Of a DNA stretch of 41,530 bases, positions 32,883 through 40,580 are shown piece by piece. The notes below the pieces were generated by a model. It had not been told where the DNA came from. It made no database searches and worked only from the letters and a program-made list of their open reading frames with translations. The stretch comes from Proteobacteria bacterium SG_bin5 (GTDB taxonomy: Bacteria; Pseudomonadota; Alphaproteobacteria; Sphingomonadales; Sphingomonadaceae), in contig LWDI01000061.1 of the NCBI GenBank assembly GCA_002083475.1, forward strand, positions 1 through 41,530. The letters are read 5' to 3'. A program made the position numbers and the translations under genes. Position 1 is the stretch's first letter. Every line of letters starts with the position of its first letter.

Positions 32883-33598
32883 GCTTCCTCCTCGCCCAGC
32901 TTCTTCAGCTGGGAATCGATCTGCTCGATCCGCTTCTTCACCCCGCATTTGCCGTCGAGATCGAGGGCGCGGGAGAGATGACGGCGGGCCTGGGTGAGCC
33001 CGGCGCGCTGGGCGCCGGCGGGGCCATCCGCACCGAGCGAATCGGCGGCGAGCGCGAAGGCAAGGCCCATCGCCTTTTCGAGCTTGGCGCGGACCTGGTC
33101 GAAAATGTCTTCGTCTGCGACCAGCGCGTCGACCTCGCGCAGCACGGCGAGATCGAACGGCTCGCTTTTGCCGAGCAGCTTCAGCGCGCCTTCGGCGACT
33201 TCCTCAGCAAGCAGGGTGGGCGCGGTGCGATCGAACCGCTCGGGCAGCGGCAGGCGGTGCTTGAGCACGTGCCGCGCGATCGGCAGCGCGCCGGCGAAAT
33301 CGCCGATGTCGATCCGCCAGATCATGGCGTGGGTGACGATCTCGTCTTCGGTCGGCGCATCCGCCGCGAGCGCGCCCGCCACCCAGGCGTCATATTCGGG
33401 TAGCAAGTCGCGCTTGAGCTCGATCTTCTTTTCGACCGACTGGATTTCGCGCAGGCGGCGCAGATCGTTGCCGAGCCGCGCGCGCATCAGTTCATAAGCG
33501 CTCGCCGCCGCCGGGGCGCGCTCGCCCGCCGCCACGGCGAGGGTGGCCGAGCGCTGCTGGGCCATGACGCGTTCATAGTGGCGGCGGGCGAGGCTCAT
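32879..33598 (-). CDS. M: Terminase small subunit (P2 gpM-like)
   Basis: 239 aa (P2 M about 247). ARRHYERVMAQQRSATLAVA, LREIQSVEKKIELKRDLLPE, YDAWVAGALAADAPTEDEIV and THAMIWRIDIGDFAGALPIA R are diagnostic of the P2 terminase endonuclease subunit. Lies between N and L as in P2. Confidence 0.94.
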   Translation of the reverse strand: MSLARRHYERVMAQQRSATLAVAAGERAPAAASAYELMRARLGNDLRRLREIQSVEKKIELKRDLLPEYDAWVAGALAADAPTEDEIVTHAMIWRIDIGDFAGALPIARHVLKHRLPLPERFDRTAPTLLAEEVAEGALKLLGKSEPFDLAVLREVDALVADEDIFDQVRAKLEKAMGLAFALAADSLGADGPAGAQRAGLTQARRHLSRALDLDGKCGVKKRIEQIDSQLKKLGEEEA

Positions 33599-33606
33599 GG
33601 TGCGGC

Positions 33607-34680
33607 TCAGTTCGCGGGCGCGGCGGGCTTCTTGCCCATCACAATGTTCTCGACCAGCGCCACCCGCTCGTAATCCTCAACGACATAGGCGACGTTGACC
33701 GATTCATAGTTGGCGATCTGGTCGAGCTCGGGCTCGTCCTTCAGCATCCGGCGGCGCGTGCCGTTCTGGAGGTAAATCGACAGGTTATCGAGGCTGGTGA
33801 CCAGCACCGCATTGGCCGGGAAAAACGGCACCACGATCGCGCGCTTGCCGCCGACCATTTTGGGCAGCGTGAGGATGCGATCGCGCGCCTCCATCTCGGT
33901 GGCCTTGTCGCCCGCCGCGTTGATGACGTTCAGGAACTTATCGTGCAGCAGATCGCGACCGATGATCGCGACGAGATCGGTATCGTCGCGGTGCCATTCG
34001 GCGAGCAGCTGCACGGCATCGTACACCACCGCGTCGAGATTGGCGTAATCGACATCGACGCCGATATCGCCCGAGGCGTCGACATAGACTGCCTTGGTCG
34101 GGTTCGCGGTAAGCGCACCGTCGTTCAGCACGCGCTCGGGCGCGTTGGTGCGGATTTGGTACAACCAGCCCTTGTTGACGTCCTGAAGGAGGGGGTTGGC
34201 CACGCGATCGGTCGCCGCCGCTACCGAGGTGCCGTTCCAGCCGATCATGATGTGATCGCGGCCTTCCTGTTTCTGGATCGCGCTCGACATGATGATCTGG
34301 AAATCGGGGCGGTGCGCCCACTGGTCGATCAGCGCATACTTGCGCGCCCAATCAAAGTTGGTTTGCACGCAGCGATAGGTGTTAATCTGGCTGCTGTCGG
34401 TCGGGTCGGTCGGCGTGCGGCGGTTGCCGGCGGCGGTGTTGGTGCGACCGGCGAGCGGGCGGGTGACGCCCAGGCCGAGCGTAACGTCTTCCTGCTGATC
34501 GACGCCGATCATGTTGATCTGCGAGAGGAACTCGCTCGATTGCTTGATCTTCTCGACGAGCCGCTGCTCGACCACCGGCGCGACAGCGAATTTCGCCGAC
34601 GCGTCCTCGCGGGCGACACCGTTAATCCCGGCGATCCGGTCGAGATAGGCGTTGAAGAGCTTGCGGGTGGTGTTCTTCAT
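33607..34680 (-). CDS. N: Major capsid protein (P2 gpN-like)
   Basis: 357 aa, the same length as P2 N. NAYLDRIAGINGVAREDASA, KFAVAPVVEQRLVEKIKQSS, FLSQINMIGVDQQEDVTLGL, CVQTNFDWARKYALIDQWAH and GGKRAIVVPFFPANAVLVTS are the P2-type capsid pattern. Probably processed at the N-terminus by the O protease. Confidence 0.96.
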   Translation of the reverse strand: MKNTTRKLFNAYLDRIAGINGVAREDASAKFAVAPVVEQRLVEKIKQSSEFLSQINMIGVDQQEDVTLGLGVTRPLAGRTNTAAGNRRTPTDPTDSSQINTYRCVQTNFDWARKYALIDQWAHRPDFQIIMSSAIQKQEGRDHIMIGWNGTSVAAATDRVANPLLQDVNKGWLYQIRTNAPERVLNDGALTANPTKAVYVDASGDIGVDVDYANLDAVVYDAVQLLAEWHRDDTDLVAIIGRDLLHDKFLNVINAAGDKATEMEARDRILTLPKMVGGKRAIVVPFFPANAVLVTSLDNLSIYLQNGTRRRMLKDEPELDQIANYESVNVAYVVEDYERVALVENIVMGKKPAAPAN

Positions 34681-34725
34681 GATCAGCGGTTCCTGTGGCG
34701 AGGGCGGACGGGCGGGGCGCAGCGA

Positions 34726-35625
34726 TCAGCAATCGGCCAGGATCTGGCCGTTGCCGCCGGTGGCGGACGAGCGGGCGGACTGGCCGGGGGCGGCGGTGTT
34801 GTCGATCGTCGCGTTGAGCTTGGCGACGTCGGCCTTCACCGTGCTGAGCGAAGCGCTGAATTCCTCGCGCATCGCGTCGATGCCTTTCACGAGCGCTTCC
34901 ATGCCGCTCGCGATGGCGGCGAAGCGCTGATCGTTATCGTTGGCGGGTGAGTGGGGCGCGGGCGCCGGGCTGGGGGCGGGCGCCGGCACCGGCGCCGGCT
35001 GCGCGCCCTGTTGCTGGGCGACCAGGTTCTTGAAGAACGCGCCGGCGGCTTCGAAAAAGCCGCGCGAGGCCGCGTCGCCGGGGATCGCGGCGACCTCCTC
35101 AAACTCGATCGCCGATTCCTCGGCGGCGGTGAACAGCGTGTTGGGGGCCGAGCGGCGCGCGGCGAGGGGATCGGCGCCCTTTTCGCGCTGCCCTGCCACG
35201 AATTGCAGCATTTCGGTGCCGAGCGAGGCCGGGCTGTCCGTCACCGCCAGGCCCATCAGATAGGCCTTGCCGCTCGCCGCGAAATTGGGGTTGATCTCGA
35301 CCGAGCTGAACAGCTTTTGCTTCGCCGCATTGATCTTCAGCAGATCGTCTGTCGGCTCGATCTGGGCGAACAGCGCCAGCTTCTTTTCCGGAGTGCCCGC
35401 GACATCGAGGGTGATCTCCTCGGTCTTCAGCGCGATCACGTCGCCCAGCGCGCGGAACGGCGGATCGGCGGTGATGCCGCGAATATGCTCCATGTTCACG
35501 CGCGCCGCATAGGTGTTGCGGTTATAGGTCGCGGCCATGTCGAGCAGTTGCTGGCGCTCGATCGTGCGACCGTCGGCGGTGGCACCCTCGACGGCGACGC
35601 GGAAGAATTTGGAGACCTTGGGCAT
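34726..35625 (-). CDS. O: Capsid scaffolding protease (P2 gpO-like)
   Basis: 299 aa from ATG at 35625 (GGAG upstream). The protease half (VSKFFRVAVEGATADGRTIE, YAARVNMEHIRGI, KQKLFSSVEINPNFAASGKA) has Asp18, His47 and Ser107/108 in positions equivalent to the reported P2 triad (Asp19, His48, Ser107). A Pro/Ala-rich linker leads to the C-terminal helical scaffold (MEALVKGIDAMREEFSASLS TVK). First gene of the leftward head operon. Confidence 0.94.
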   Translation of the reverse strand: MPKVSKFFRVAVEGATADGRTIERQQLLDMAATYNRNTYAARVNMEHIRGITADPPFRALGDVIALKTEEITLDVAGTPEKKLALFAQIEPTDDLLKINAAKQKLFSSVEINPNFAASGKAYLMGLAVTDSPASLGTEMLQFVAGQREKGADPLAARRSAPNTLFTAAEESAIEFEEVAAIPGDAASRGFFEAAGAFFKNLVAQQQGAQPAPVPAPAPSPAPAPHSPANDNDQRFAAIASGMEALVKGIDAMREEFSASLSTVKADVAKLNATIDNTAAPGQSARSSATGGNGQILADC

Positions 35626-35714
35626 TGCGGGCGCGCTCCGGCTGATGGGGTCTGTTCGGACCTTTTCGACGCGCGCAACGGAGCTTGATCGGGCGGCGCG
35701 AAGCAATGTTGCGC

Positions 35715-35739
35715 TGTTGTAAAGCGCGCGCTTACAACA
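35715..35739. promoter_or_regulatory. Ogr-type late activator site between O and P
   Basis: TGTTGT-N13-ACAACA centred at 35727 between the divergent O and P genes, 59 bases before the P start and 102 before the O start. The dyad could serve both directions, like the P2 O-P region. Confidence 0.75.
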
Positions 35740-35785
35740 AGCGGGCGGCGCCAGCGGCGGGGGCGCGCGGTTAGCGTCCGCCGCA

Positions 35786-37921
35786 ATGAATGACCCCATC
35801 CCCTTCGATGCGCGGCGCCGTGCCAAGCATTACTTCTGGGCCGGCTACACCTGCGAACAGGTGGCCGAGGTGCTCGAGCTGAAACCGGCGACGGTGCGCA
35901 GCTGGAAGGCGCGCGATCGCTGGGACGAGGCAAGCCCGCTGGAGCGCATGGAGGGGGTGACCGAGGCCGAATATTGCCGGCTGGTGCTGAAGCCCGACAA
36001 AAACGGGCGCGACGTGCGCGACATCGATCTCCTCGCCCGCCAGGCCGAGCGCTTCGCCCGCGTCCGCCGCTATGAGGCGCCGGGGGGCCATGAGGGCGAC
36101 CTGAACCCCAAAGTCCAAAACCGTAACGCCGGCGAGCGCAAGAAAAAGCGCAAGAACCACCTGACGCAGGAGCATCAGCAGGCGCTGATCGACGCGTTCG
36201 ACAAGGGCCTGTTCGAGTATCAGCGCGGGTGGCGATCGCCCAAGGCCGAGCTGTTGGGTTCGACCACGCTGAAGACGCGGTTCATCCTGAAAAGCCGCCA
36301 GATCGGCGCCACCTTCTACTTCGCCCGCGAGGCGCTGATCCGCGCGATCGAAACCGGCAACAACCAGATCTTCATCTCGGCGAGCCGCGCCCAGGCCAAT
36401 ATCTTCCGCCAGTACATCTGCGCATTCGTGTTGAACGCGACCGGGGTGAAGCTGGAAGGCGACCCGATCGTGCTCGACCTGGACGGGGTGGAGGGGCCGG
36501 AGGGCGAGCCGCCCAAGCTCTATTTCCTCGGCACCAATTACCGCACCGCCCAAGGCTATCACGGCGACGTTTATGTCGACGAATGCTTCTGGATCCACGG
36601 CTTCGAGCAGATCAACAAGGTCGCCTCGGCGATGGCGAGCCAGAAGCGCTATCGTAAGACCTATTTCTCGACCCCTTCGACGCTTGCGCATGAAGCCTAT
36701 GCGATGTGGAGCGGCGAGCGGTTCAACGCCAAACGGCCCAAGGATCAGCGCGTCAAGATCGACATCAGCCATGCCGCGCTGAAGGACGGCGCGCTGGGCG
36801 GCGACGGGGTGTGGCGCCAGATCGTGAGCATTCACGATGCCGAGGCGGGCGGCTGCGATCTGTTCGATCTGGGCGAGCTGCAGCTCGATTACAGCCCCGA
36901 TGAATTCGCGAACCTGTTCCTCTGCCAGTTTATCGACGACAGCCAATCGGTGTTCCCGTTCAATTTGATGCGCCGCTGCGCGGTCGACAGCTGGGAGGTG
37001 TGGCGCCACGATTTCGACCCGTTCGCCTTGCGCCCCTATGCCGGCGAGGTGTGGCTGGGGTACGACCCGCAGGAGAGCGCCAATGGCGACGACGCCGCGC
37101 TCGTCGCGCTCGCCGCGCCCAAGGAGCCGGGCGGCAAGTTCCGGGTGATCGAAAAGCAGCGGCTGAAGGGGCTGGATTTCACGCTGCAGGCGGCGGCGAT
37201 CCTGAAAATGGTCGACAAGTACAACGTCACCTATATCGGGATCGACACCACCGGCGCCGGCGCCGCCGTGCTCCAGCTCGTGCGCCAGAAATGGCCGCGC
37301 GTGACCGCGCTGCGCTATTCGGTCGAGCTGAAGAGCCAGATGGTCTTCAAGGCGAAGAACGTGATCAGCGCCGGGCGGCTCGAGTTCGACGGCGGCGCCA
37401 AGGACATCATCAACTCGTTCATGGCGATCTACCCGGCGACGACCGATAGCGGGCGCCAGGTGACCTTCAGGGCGAGCCGCGCCGGCGACACCGGCCATGC
37501 CGACCTCGCCTGGGCGATTATGCACGCGCTTTACCACGAGCCACTGGACCCGGCCTCCGCCGGCACCCGCAAATCGAGAATGAGGATCACCGCGCATGGA
37601 GCAGCAAATGACGGAATCGGCGGCGGCGCAAATGCCCACGCTCATTGGCGAGGCCGGTGCCGCCGGGCCGGCGAAGAAGAGCCGCATCGCCAGCTCGCGC
37701 GCGTTCCGCTTCGGCGATCCCGAGCCGGTGCTCGAGGCGGGCGGGGGCTATCTGTGGACGAGCGAATCGCTCTGGAACGGGCGCTGGTACGAGCCGCCAC
37801 TGCCGCCGGTCGCGCTTGCCCGCACGCTCAACATGAGTCCGCACCACCGATCGGCGATCATCTACAAGCGCAACCAGCTGTCGCGCCACTTCATCCCGAG
37901 CCGCTGGCTATCGCGGCGTGA
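35786..37921 (+). CDS. P: Terminase large subunit (P2 gpP-like), extended C-terminus
   Basis: 711-aa frame. An N-terminal HTH (YTCEQVAEVLELKPATVRSW) precedes the ATPase (LKSRQIGATFYFAREALIRA as Walker A region, VYVDECFWIHGF as Walker B) and nuclease domain (EVWLGYDPQESANGDDAALV, YIGIDTTGAG). Homology-type content ends near RASRAGDTGHADLAWAIMHA LYHEPLD, about residue 590, the P2 P length. The remaining ~110 codons overlap the portal gene in another frame, so the normal stop seems to have been lost or shifted. No clear ribosome site before the ATG. Confidence 0.92.
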   Translation: MNDPIPFDARRRAKHYFWAGYTCEQVAEVLELKPATVRSWKARDRWDEASPLERMEGVTEAEYCRLVLKPDKNGRDVRDIDLLARQAERFARVRRYEAPGGHEGDLNPKVQNRNAGERKKKRKNHLTQEHQQALIDAFDKGLFEYQRGWRSPKAELLGSTTLKTRFILKSRQIGATFYFAREALIRAIETGNNQIFISASRAQANIFRQYICAFVLNATGVKLEGDPIVLDLDGVEGPEGEPPKLYFLGTNYRTAQGYHGDVYVDECFWIHGFEQINKVASAMASQKRYRKTYFSTPSTLAHEAYAMWSGERFNAKRPKDQRVKIDISHAALKDGALGGDGVWRQIVSIHDAEAGGCDLFDLGELQLDYSPDEFANLFLCQFIDDSQSVFPFNLMRRCAVDSWEVWRHDFDPFALRPYAGEVWLGYDPQESANGDDAALVALAAPKEPGGKFRVIEKQRLKGLDFTLQAAAILKMVDKYNVTYIGIDTTGAGAAVLQLVRQKWPRVTALRYSVELKSQMVFKAKNVISAGRLEFDGGAKDIINSFMAIYPATTDSGRQVTFRASRAGDTGHADLAWAIMHALYHEPLDPASAGTRKSRMRITAHGAANDGIGGGANAHAHWRGRCRRAGEEEPHRQLARVPLRRSRAGARGGRGLSVDERIALERALVRAATAAGRACPHAQHESAPPIGDHLQAQPAVAPLHPEPLAIAA

Positions 37922-38681
37922 GTTCGAAAAGCTGGTGCTCGATTTGTTGCTGATGGGCAATTGCTATGCCGAACGGCGCGACAACATGGCGAGCCGCCCG
38001 ATGGCGCTGCTGCGCGTGCCGGCGGTGAATACCCGCGTCGGCCGCGACGACGTTCATTGGTGGGCGCCGGATTGGACGGGGGCCACGTCTTTCCGCTCGG
38101 GCTATGTCTTCCAGATCGCCGAGGATGATGCGGCGCAGGAAATCTACGGCTGCCCCGAATGGCTTTCGGCGTTGCAGGCCGGGCTGCTCGGCGAGGCGGC
38201 GACGCTGTTCCGCCGCCGCTATTACATCAACGGCAGCCATGCCGGCTACATCCTCTACATCAGCGAGTCGGAGTTCAGTGAGGCCGACGCCGACGCGCTG
38301 GAGGCGCAGATCGGCCAGAGCAAGGGGCCGGGCAATTTCCGCGACCTGTTCCTCCATATCCCCAACGGCAAGCCCGACGGGGTGAAGCTGATCCCGATCG
38401 GCGAGACCGGCGCCAAGGATGAGTTCCTGAACGTCAAATCGGTGGCGCGCGACGATATGCTCGCCGCGCACCGCGTGCCGCCGGTGCTGCTCGGCATCAT
38501 CCCGCAAAATGCCGGCGGGCTGGGCGATCCCGCCAAGGCGGCGGACGTGTTCCATTTTGCCGAGATCGAGCCGCTGATGCGGCGGCTTGAGGCGATCAAC
38601 GACTGGATCGGCCTGCCGGCGGTGAGCTGGGCGCCCTATGAGCGGCTCGGCGCGACGCCGGCGGCGGCGCCGGCACGCTGA
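37596..38681 (+). CDS. Q: Portal protein (P2 gpQ-like)
   Basis: 361 aa (P2 Q about 344). FRFGDPEPVLEAGGGYLWTS, NMSPHHRSAIIYKRNQLSRH, FEKLVLDLLLMGNCYAERRD, GCPEWLSALQAGLLGEAATL and VPPVLLGIIPQNAGGLGDPA are the P2/PBSX portal pattern. Starts inside the terminase open frame. Forms the DNA entry ring of the capsid. Confidence 0.95.
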   Translation: MEQQMTESAAAQMPTLIGEAGAAGPAKKSRIASSRAFRFGDPEPVLEAGGGYLWTSESLWNGRWYEPPLPPVALARTLNMSPHHRSAIIYKRNQLSRHFIPSRWLSRREFEKLVLDLLLMGNCYAERRDNMASRPMALLRVPAVNTRVGRDDVHWWAPDWTGATSFRSGYVFQIAEDDAAQEIYGCPEWLSALQAGLLGEAATLFRRRYYINGSHAGYILYISESEFSEADADALEAQIGQSKGPGNFRDLFLHIPNGKPDGVKLIPIGETGAKDEFLNVKSVARDDMLAAHRVPPVLLGIIPQNAGGLGDPAKAADVFHFAEIEPLMRRLEAINDWIGLPAVSWAPYERLGATPAAAPAR

Positions 38682-38782
38682 ACCCTTTCGCCTCCGCTCC
38701 GGGTCGGGGCGGGGGCATCGGCGCGCCAACGCCGATAACCGACGCGCTCGCACGCGCCATGGACCAAATGGCCGGTTCGGCC

Positions 38783-38815
38783 CATCCCGCACCCGACCGA
38801 TCGGGTGGGATGCTT
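38783..38815 (+). terminator. Terminator after the portal gene
   Basis: CATCCC-GC-ACCCGA and TCGGGT-GGGATG form a 12-bp stem with a two-base bulge and a CCGA loop, followed by CTTTT. It lies about 100 bases after the portal stop and ends the P-Q operon. Confidence 0.75.
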
Positions 38816-38831
38816 TTGCATGGAGTGCGTG

Positions 38832-39123
38832 ATGAGTTCGTTAACTGCAGTTCGCCCCGTCCGTCCCGTCGCGGGCTATATCGGCGGGAAGAAGAACCTG
38901 GCCGGCACGATCGTGCCAATCATCGATGCGATCGACCACCGCCGCTATGCCGAGCCCTTTGTCGGCATGGGCGGCATCTTCCTGCGCCGCCGGCAACGCC
39001 CCAATGCCGAGTTCATCAACGACATCTCGGGCGACGTCGTCACCCTGTTCCGGGTATTGCAGGAGCATTACCCTTATCTGGTCGACCATTTGCGCTTTCG
39101 GCTGGCGAGCCGGGCCGAATATG
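38832..39123 (+). pseudogene. Dam-like D12-class DNA adenine methyltransferase, 5' fragment
   Basis: About 97 codons from ATG at 38832 (GGAGTG upstream). VAGYIGGKKNLAGTIVPIID is the D12-class N-terminal motif and YAEPFVGMGGIFLRRR the SAM-binding motif; FINDISGDVVTLFRVLQ follows. The frame is broken at LASRAEY by the left end of the insertion element. The DPPY catalytic motif is not present, so the fragment should be inactive. Confidence 0.88.
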
Positions 39124-39145
39124 GGTAGTGTCTCAGTTTGAATTT
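39124..39145. repeat. Left terminal inverted repeat of the IS
   Basis: GGTAGTGTCTCAGTTTGAAT then TT; pairs with 41456-41477 at 21 of 22 positions. Confidence 0.85.
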
Positions 39146-39493
39146 GACTGAAACGATGTCCGCTGACGGGCGTTGATCGGTCGTTCGCCGTTCAATAGCG
39201 GTTCAGTGCGACTTTGTCACAGTGTCAACCGAAAGCGACAAGAGGCGCAGATTAGTGCAAATCCCGCTTGACATTTTCCCCGCAACCAGGTGGGGGGGGT
39301 GGCGAGTCTCAAAACGAGTCATTTGTCAACCGTTAAAGCGGCGAATTGCGGTGGAAAACCGGTGAATGAGGTGGGACCCCGTTGTCCTACCCCTAGTTTT
39401 AACGGTATTAGGGGCTAAATAGTGATTCGTAAGGAACGAAGCGGAAACGCAAATTTGGTTTTGTCAACCGCTTGGTAAGGAATTTGTAAGATT
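39146..39493. other. Non-coding leader of the passenger operon
   Basis: About 350 bases without a convincing gene. It contains three direct copies of TGTCAACCG (39223-39231, 39324-39332, 39462-39470) and a TTGACA at about 39268. The last repeat is about 24 bases before the first passenger gene. Candidate promoter and regulator-binding region; no function proven. Confidence 0.5.
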
Positions 39494-39721
39494 ATGCCCA
39501 AGGGTCCGCAAGGACAGAACCGACCCGCTGACGCTGTTGCCCGTGCGGTAATGGTGGCGCGGATCGCGACGGGTGAAGTTGAGGATGAGGGCTATGTCAC
39601 CCCTTATCCAAAAGGAAGTGCAGGAGGTGCGGCCCGCGCGTCGTCCTTATCTCCTGCGGATCGTCAACGTATCGCCAAGGCTGCTGCCGAGGCTCGATGG
39701 AAGGAAAGGAGGGTAGGATGA
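39494..39721 (+). CDS. IS passenger 1: small KGG-like basic protein
   Basis: 75 aa beginning MPKGPQGQNRPADAVARAVM. The C-terminal half (GSAGGAARASSLSPADRQRI AKAAAEARW) has the GGxARAxxLSxxxRxxIAxxAAxxRW form found in many small bacterial proteins of unknown function, some annotated as nucleic-acid binding. AAGGA precedes the ATG. Its stop overlaps the next start (ATGA at 39718-39721). First gene of the passenger operon. Confidence 0.65.
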   Translation: MPKGPQGQNRPADAVARAVMVARIATGEVEDEGYVTPYPKGSAGGAARASSLSPADRQRIAKAAAEARWKERRVG

Positions 39722-39924
39722 GCGACCAAGTTCAACGCGTCAGTGATACGATGTTCCCCTCTAAGGGAACTTCTGTCGTCAACGTGAAGTTTTTCTTAGG
39801 TGATGCTCGTAGAGTCACTGATGAACAGCTGGCGGACCAGCTTGACCGGGCGGACGCTCAAGTCCGCAACGGAGCACTTCGCACGCGCACGCTCGACGGC
39901 GAATTGACAGTAACGGTTCTGTAG
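39718..39924 (+). CDS. IS passenger 2: small hypothetical protein
   Basis: 68 aa from ATG at 39718, chosen over the in-frame ATG at 39697 because the strong AAGGAAAGGAGGG ribosome site lies between them. SVVNVKFFLGDARRVTDEQL and ADAQVRNGALRTRTLDGELT VTVL suggest a beta-alpha-beta fold. No family recognised. Tightly coupled to passenger 1. Confidence 0.6.
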   Translation: MSDQVQRVSDTMFPSKGTSVVNVKFFLGDARRVTDEQLADQLDRADAQVRNGALRTRTLDGELTVTVL

Positions 39925-39926
39925 TC

Positions 39927-39960
39927 GTAGCTGGCACTCTATCTGACGAGTGCCAGCTAC
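39927..39960 (+). promoter_or_regulatory. Perfect hairpin directly before passenger gene 3
   Basis: GTAGCTGGCACTC (39927-39939) and GAGTGCCAGCTAC (39948-39960) are a perfect 13-bp inverted repeat with an 8-base loop. It ends three bases before the ATG of passenger 3 and starts two bases after the stop of passenger 2. There is no T tract, so it is more likely an RNA structure limiting translation, or a protein-binding dyad, than a terminator. Confidence 0.6.
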
Positions 39961-39963
39961 GCT

Positions 39964-40557
39964 ATGACATTCCTTCGCTTGTATAAATACGCTCGCTCCC
40001 TTAATTCTTATCCAGTAATGCTGGAAGGAAGGGTGGACGAGGAAGCCAAAAAGCTCTCGTCTCAAGATGAGCTTTGGTATGTTCCGGTCGATCTTGATCT
40101 GAACATCTCGTATGGCCATATCAAACAATATCGGCAATCAAATGGCGTATACACAGAACCCCTGTGGATTACTGAGATACGATACGACCGACGGCTTAAT
40201 GTCTGCTGGAAGCGCTTTGTCTGCTGCAAAGAGCTGATGCACGTCTTTGACAGTGCCGATGAGCGGACCAACACACCTGAGAAGTTTCGGCAGCTATTGT
40301 CTGAGCTGGAGAATCCGCCGCCGGCGGAAAAGTCCTCCGAAATGTATAAGTCGGAATCCAAGGCAATGTGGATGGCATTGGCGATCCTATGCCCAGGGAC
40401 CGTTTATAACGCTCGGAAGCCCGTATGGGAGGGCGAAAAGTTCTCAAACTACGCTATCGCATTAGAGCTCCGCATCCCCGAGCATTACGTGGACGCTCTT
40501 TTATCTGACACATTCGCAGGCATGCTAGAAGCATTGGAAAATGCTTGCAAAGAATAA
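39964..40557 (+). CDS. IS passenger 3: degenerate ImmA/IrrE-like protein
   Basis: 197 aa. The central WKRFVCCKELMHVFD lines up with the zinc helix of ImmA/IrrE metallopeptidases (RFTLAHELGH), but the first His is Lys (KELMH); the Glu and second His remain. SESKAMWMALAILCPG corresponds to the following family helix (EEAxxFAxxLLxP), and YAIALELRIPEHYVDALL to the C-terminal HTH-like part. ImmA/IrrE proteins usually cleave or control an XRE repressor. Here a catalytically altered form is predicted. No ribosome site is seen; a hairpin abuts the ATG. Family link from motif memory. Confidence 0.55.
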   Translation: MTFLRLYKYARSLNSYPVMLEGRVDEEAKKLSSQDELWYVPVDLDLNISYGHIKQYRQSNGVYTEPLWITEIRYDRRLNVCWKRFVCCKELMHVFDSADERTNTPEKFRQLLSELENPPPAEKSSEMYKSESKAMWMALAILCPGTVYNARKPVWEGEKFSNYAIALELRIPEHYVDALLSDTFAGMLEALENACKE

Positions 40558-40560
40558 GAG

Positions 40561-40573
40561 TTTCAGTATGAAT
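40561..40573. repeat. Decayed internal left-end sequence of the IS
   Basis: TTTCAGTATGAAT matches the terminal core TCTCAGTTTGAAT at 11 of 13 positions. It starts three bases after the passenger-3 stop and eight bases before the transposase ATG, where a simple IS of this group would have its left end. Confidence 0.55.
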
Positions 40574-40580
40574 ATGGGAC

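Noticed and set aside
35771..37687. A 638-codon open frame antisense to the terminase gene
   Set aside because: It is the complement of a strongly supported terminase frame; in very GC-rich DNA such long antisense frames arise by codon bias, and its product has no recognisable domain.
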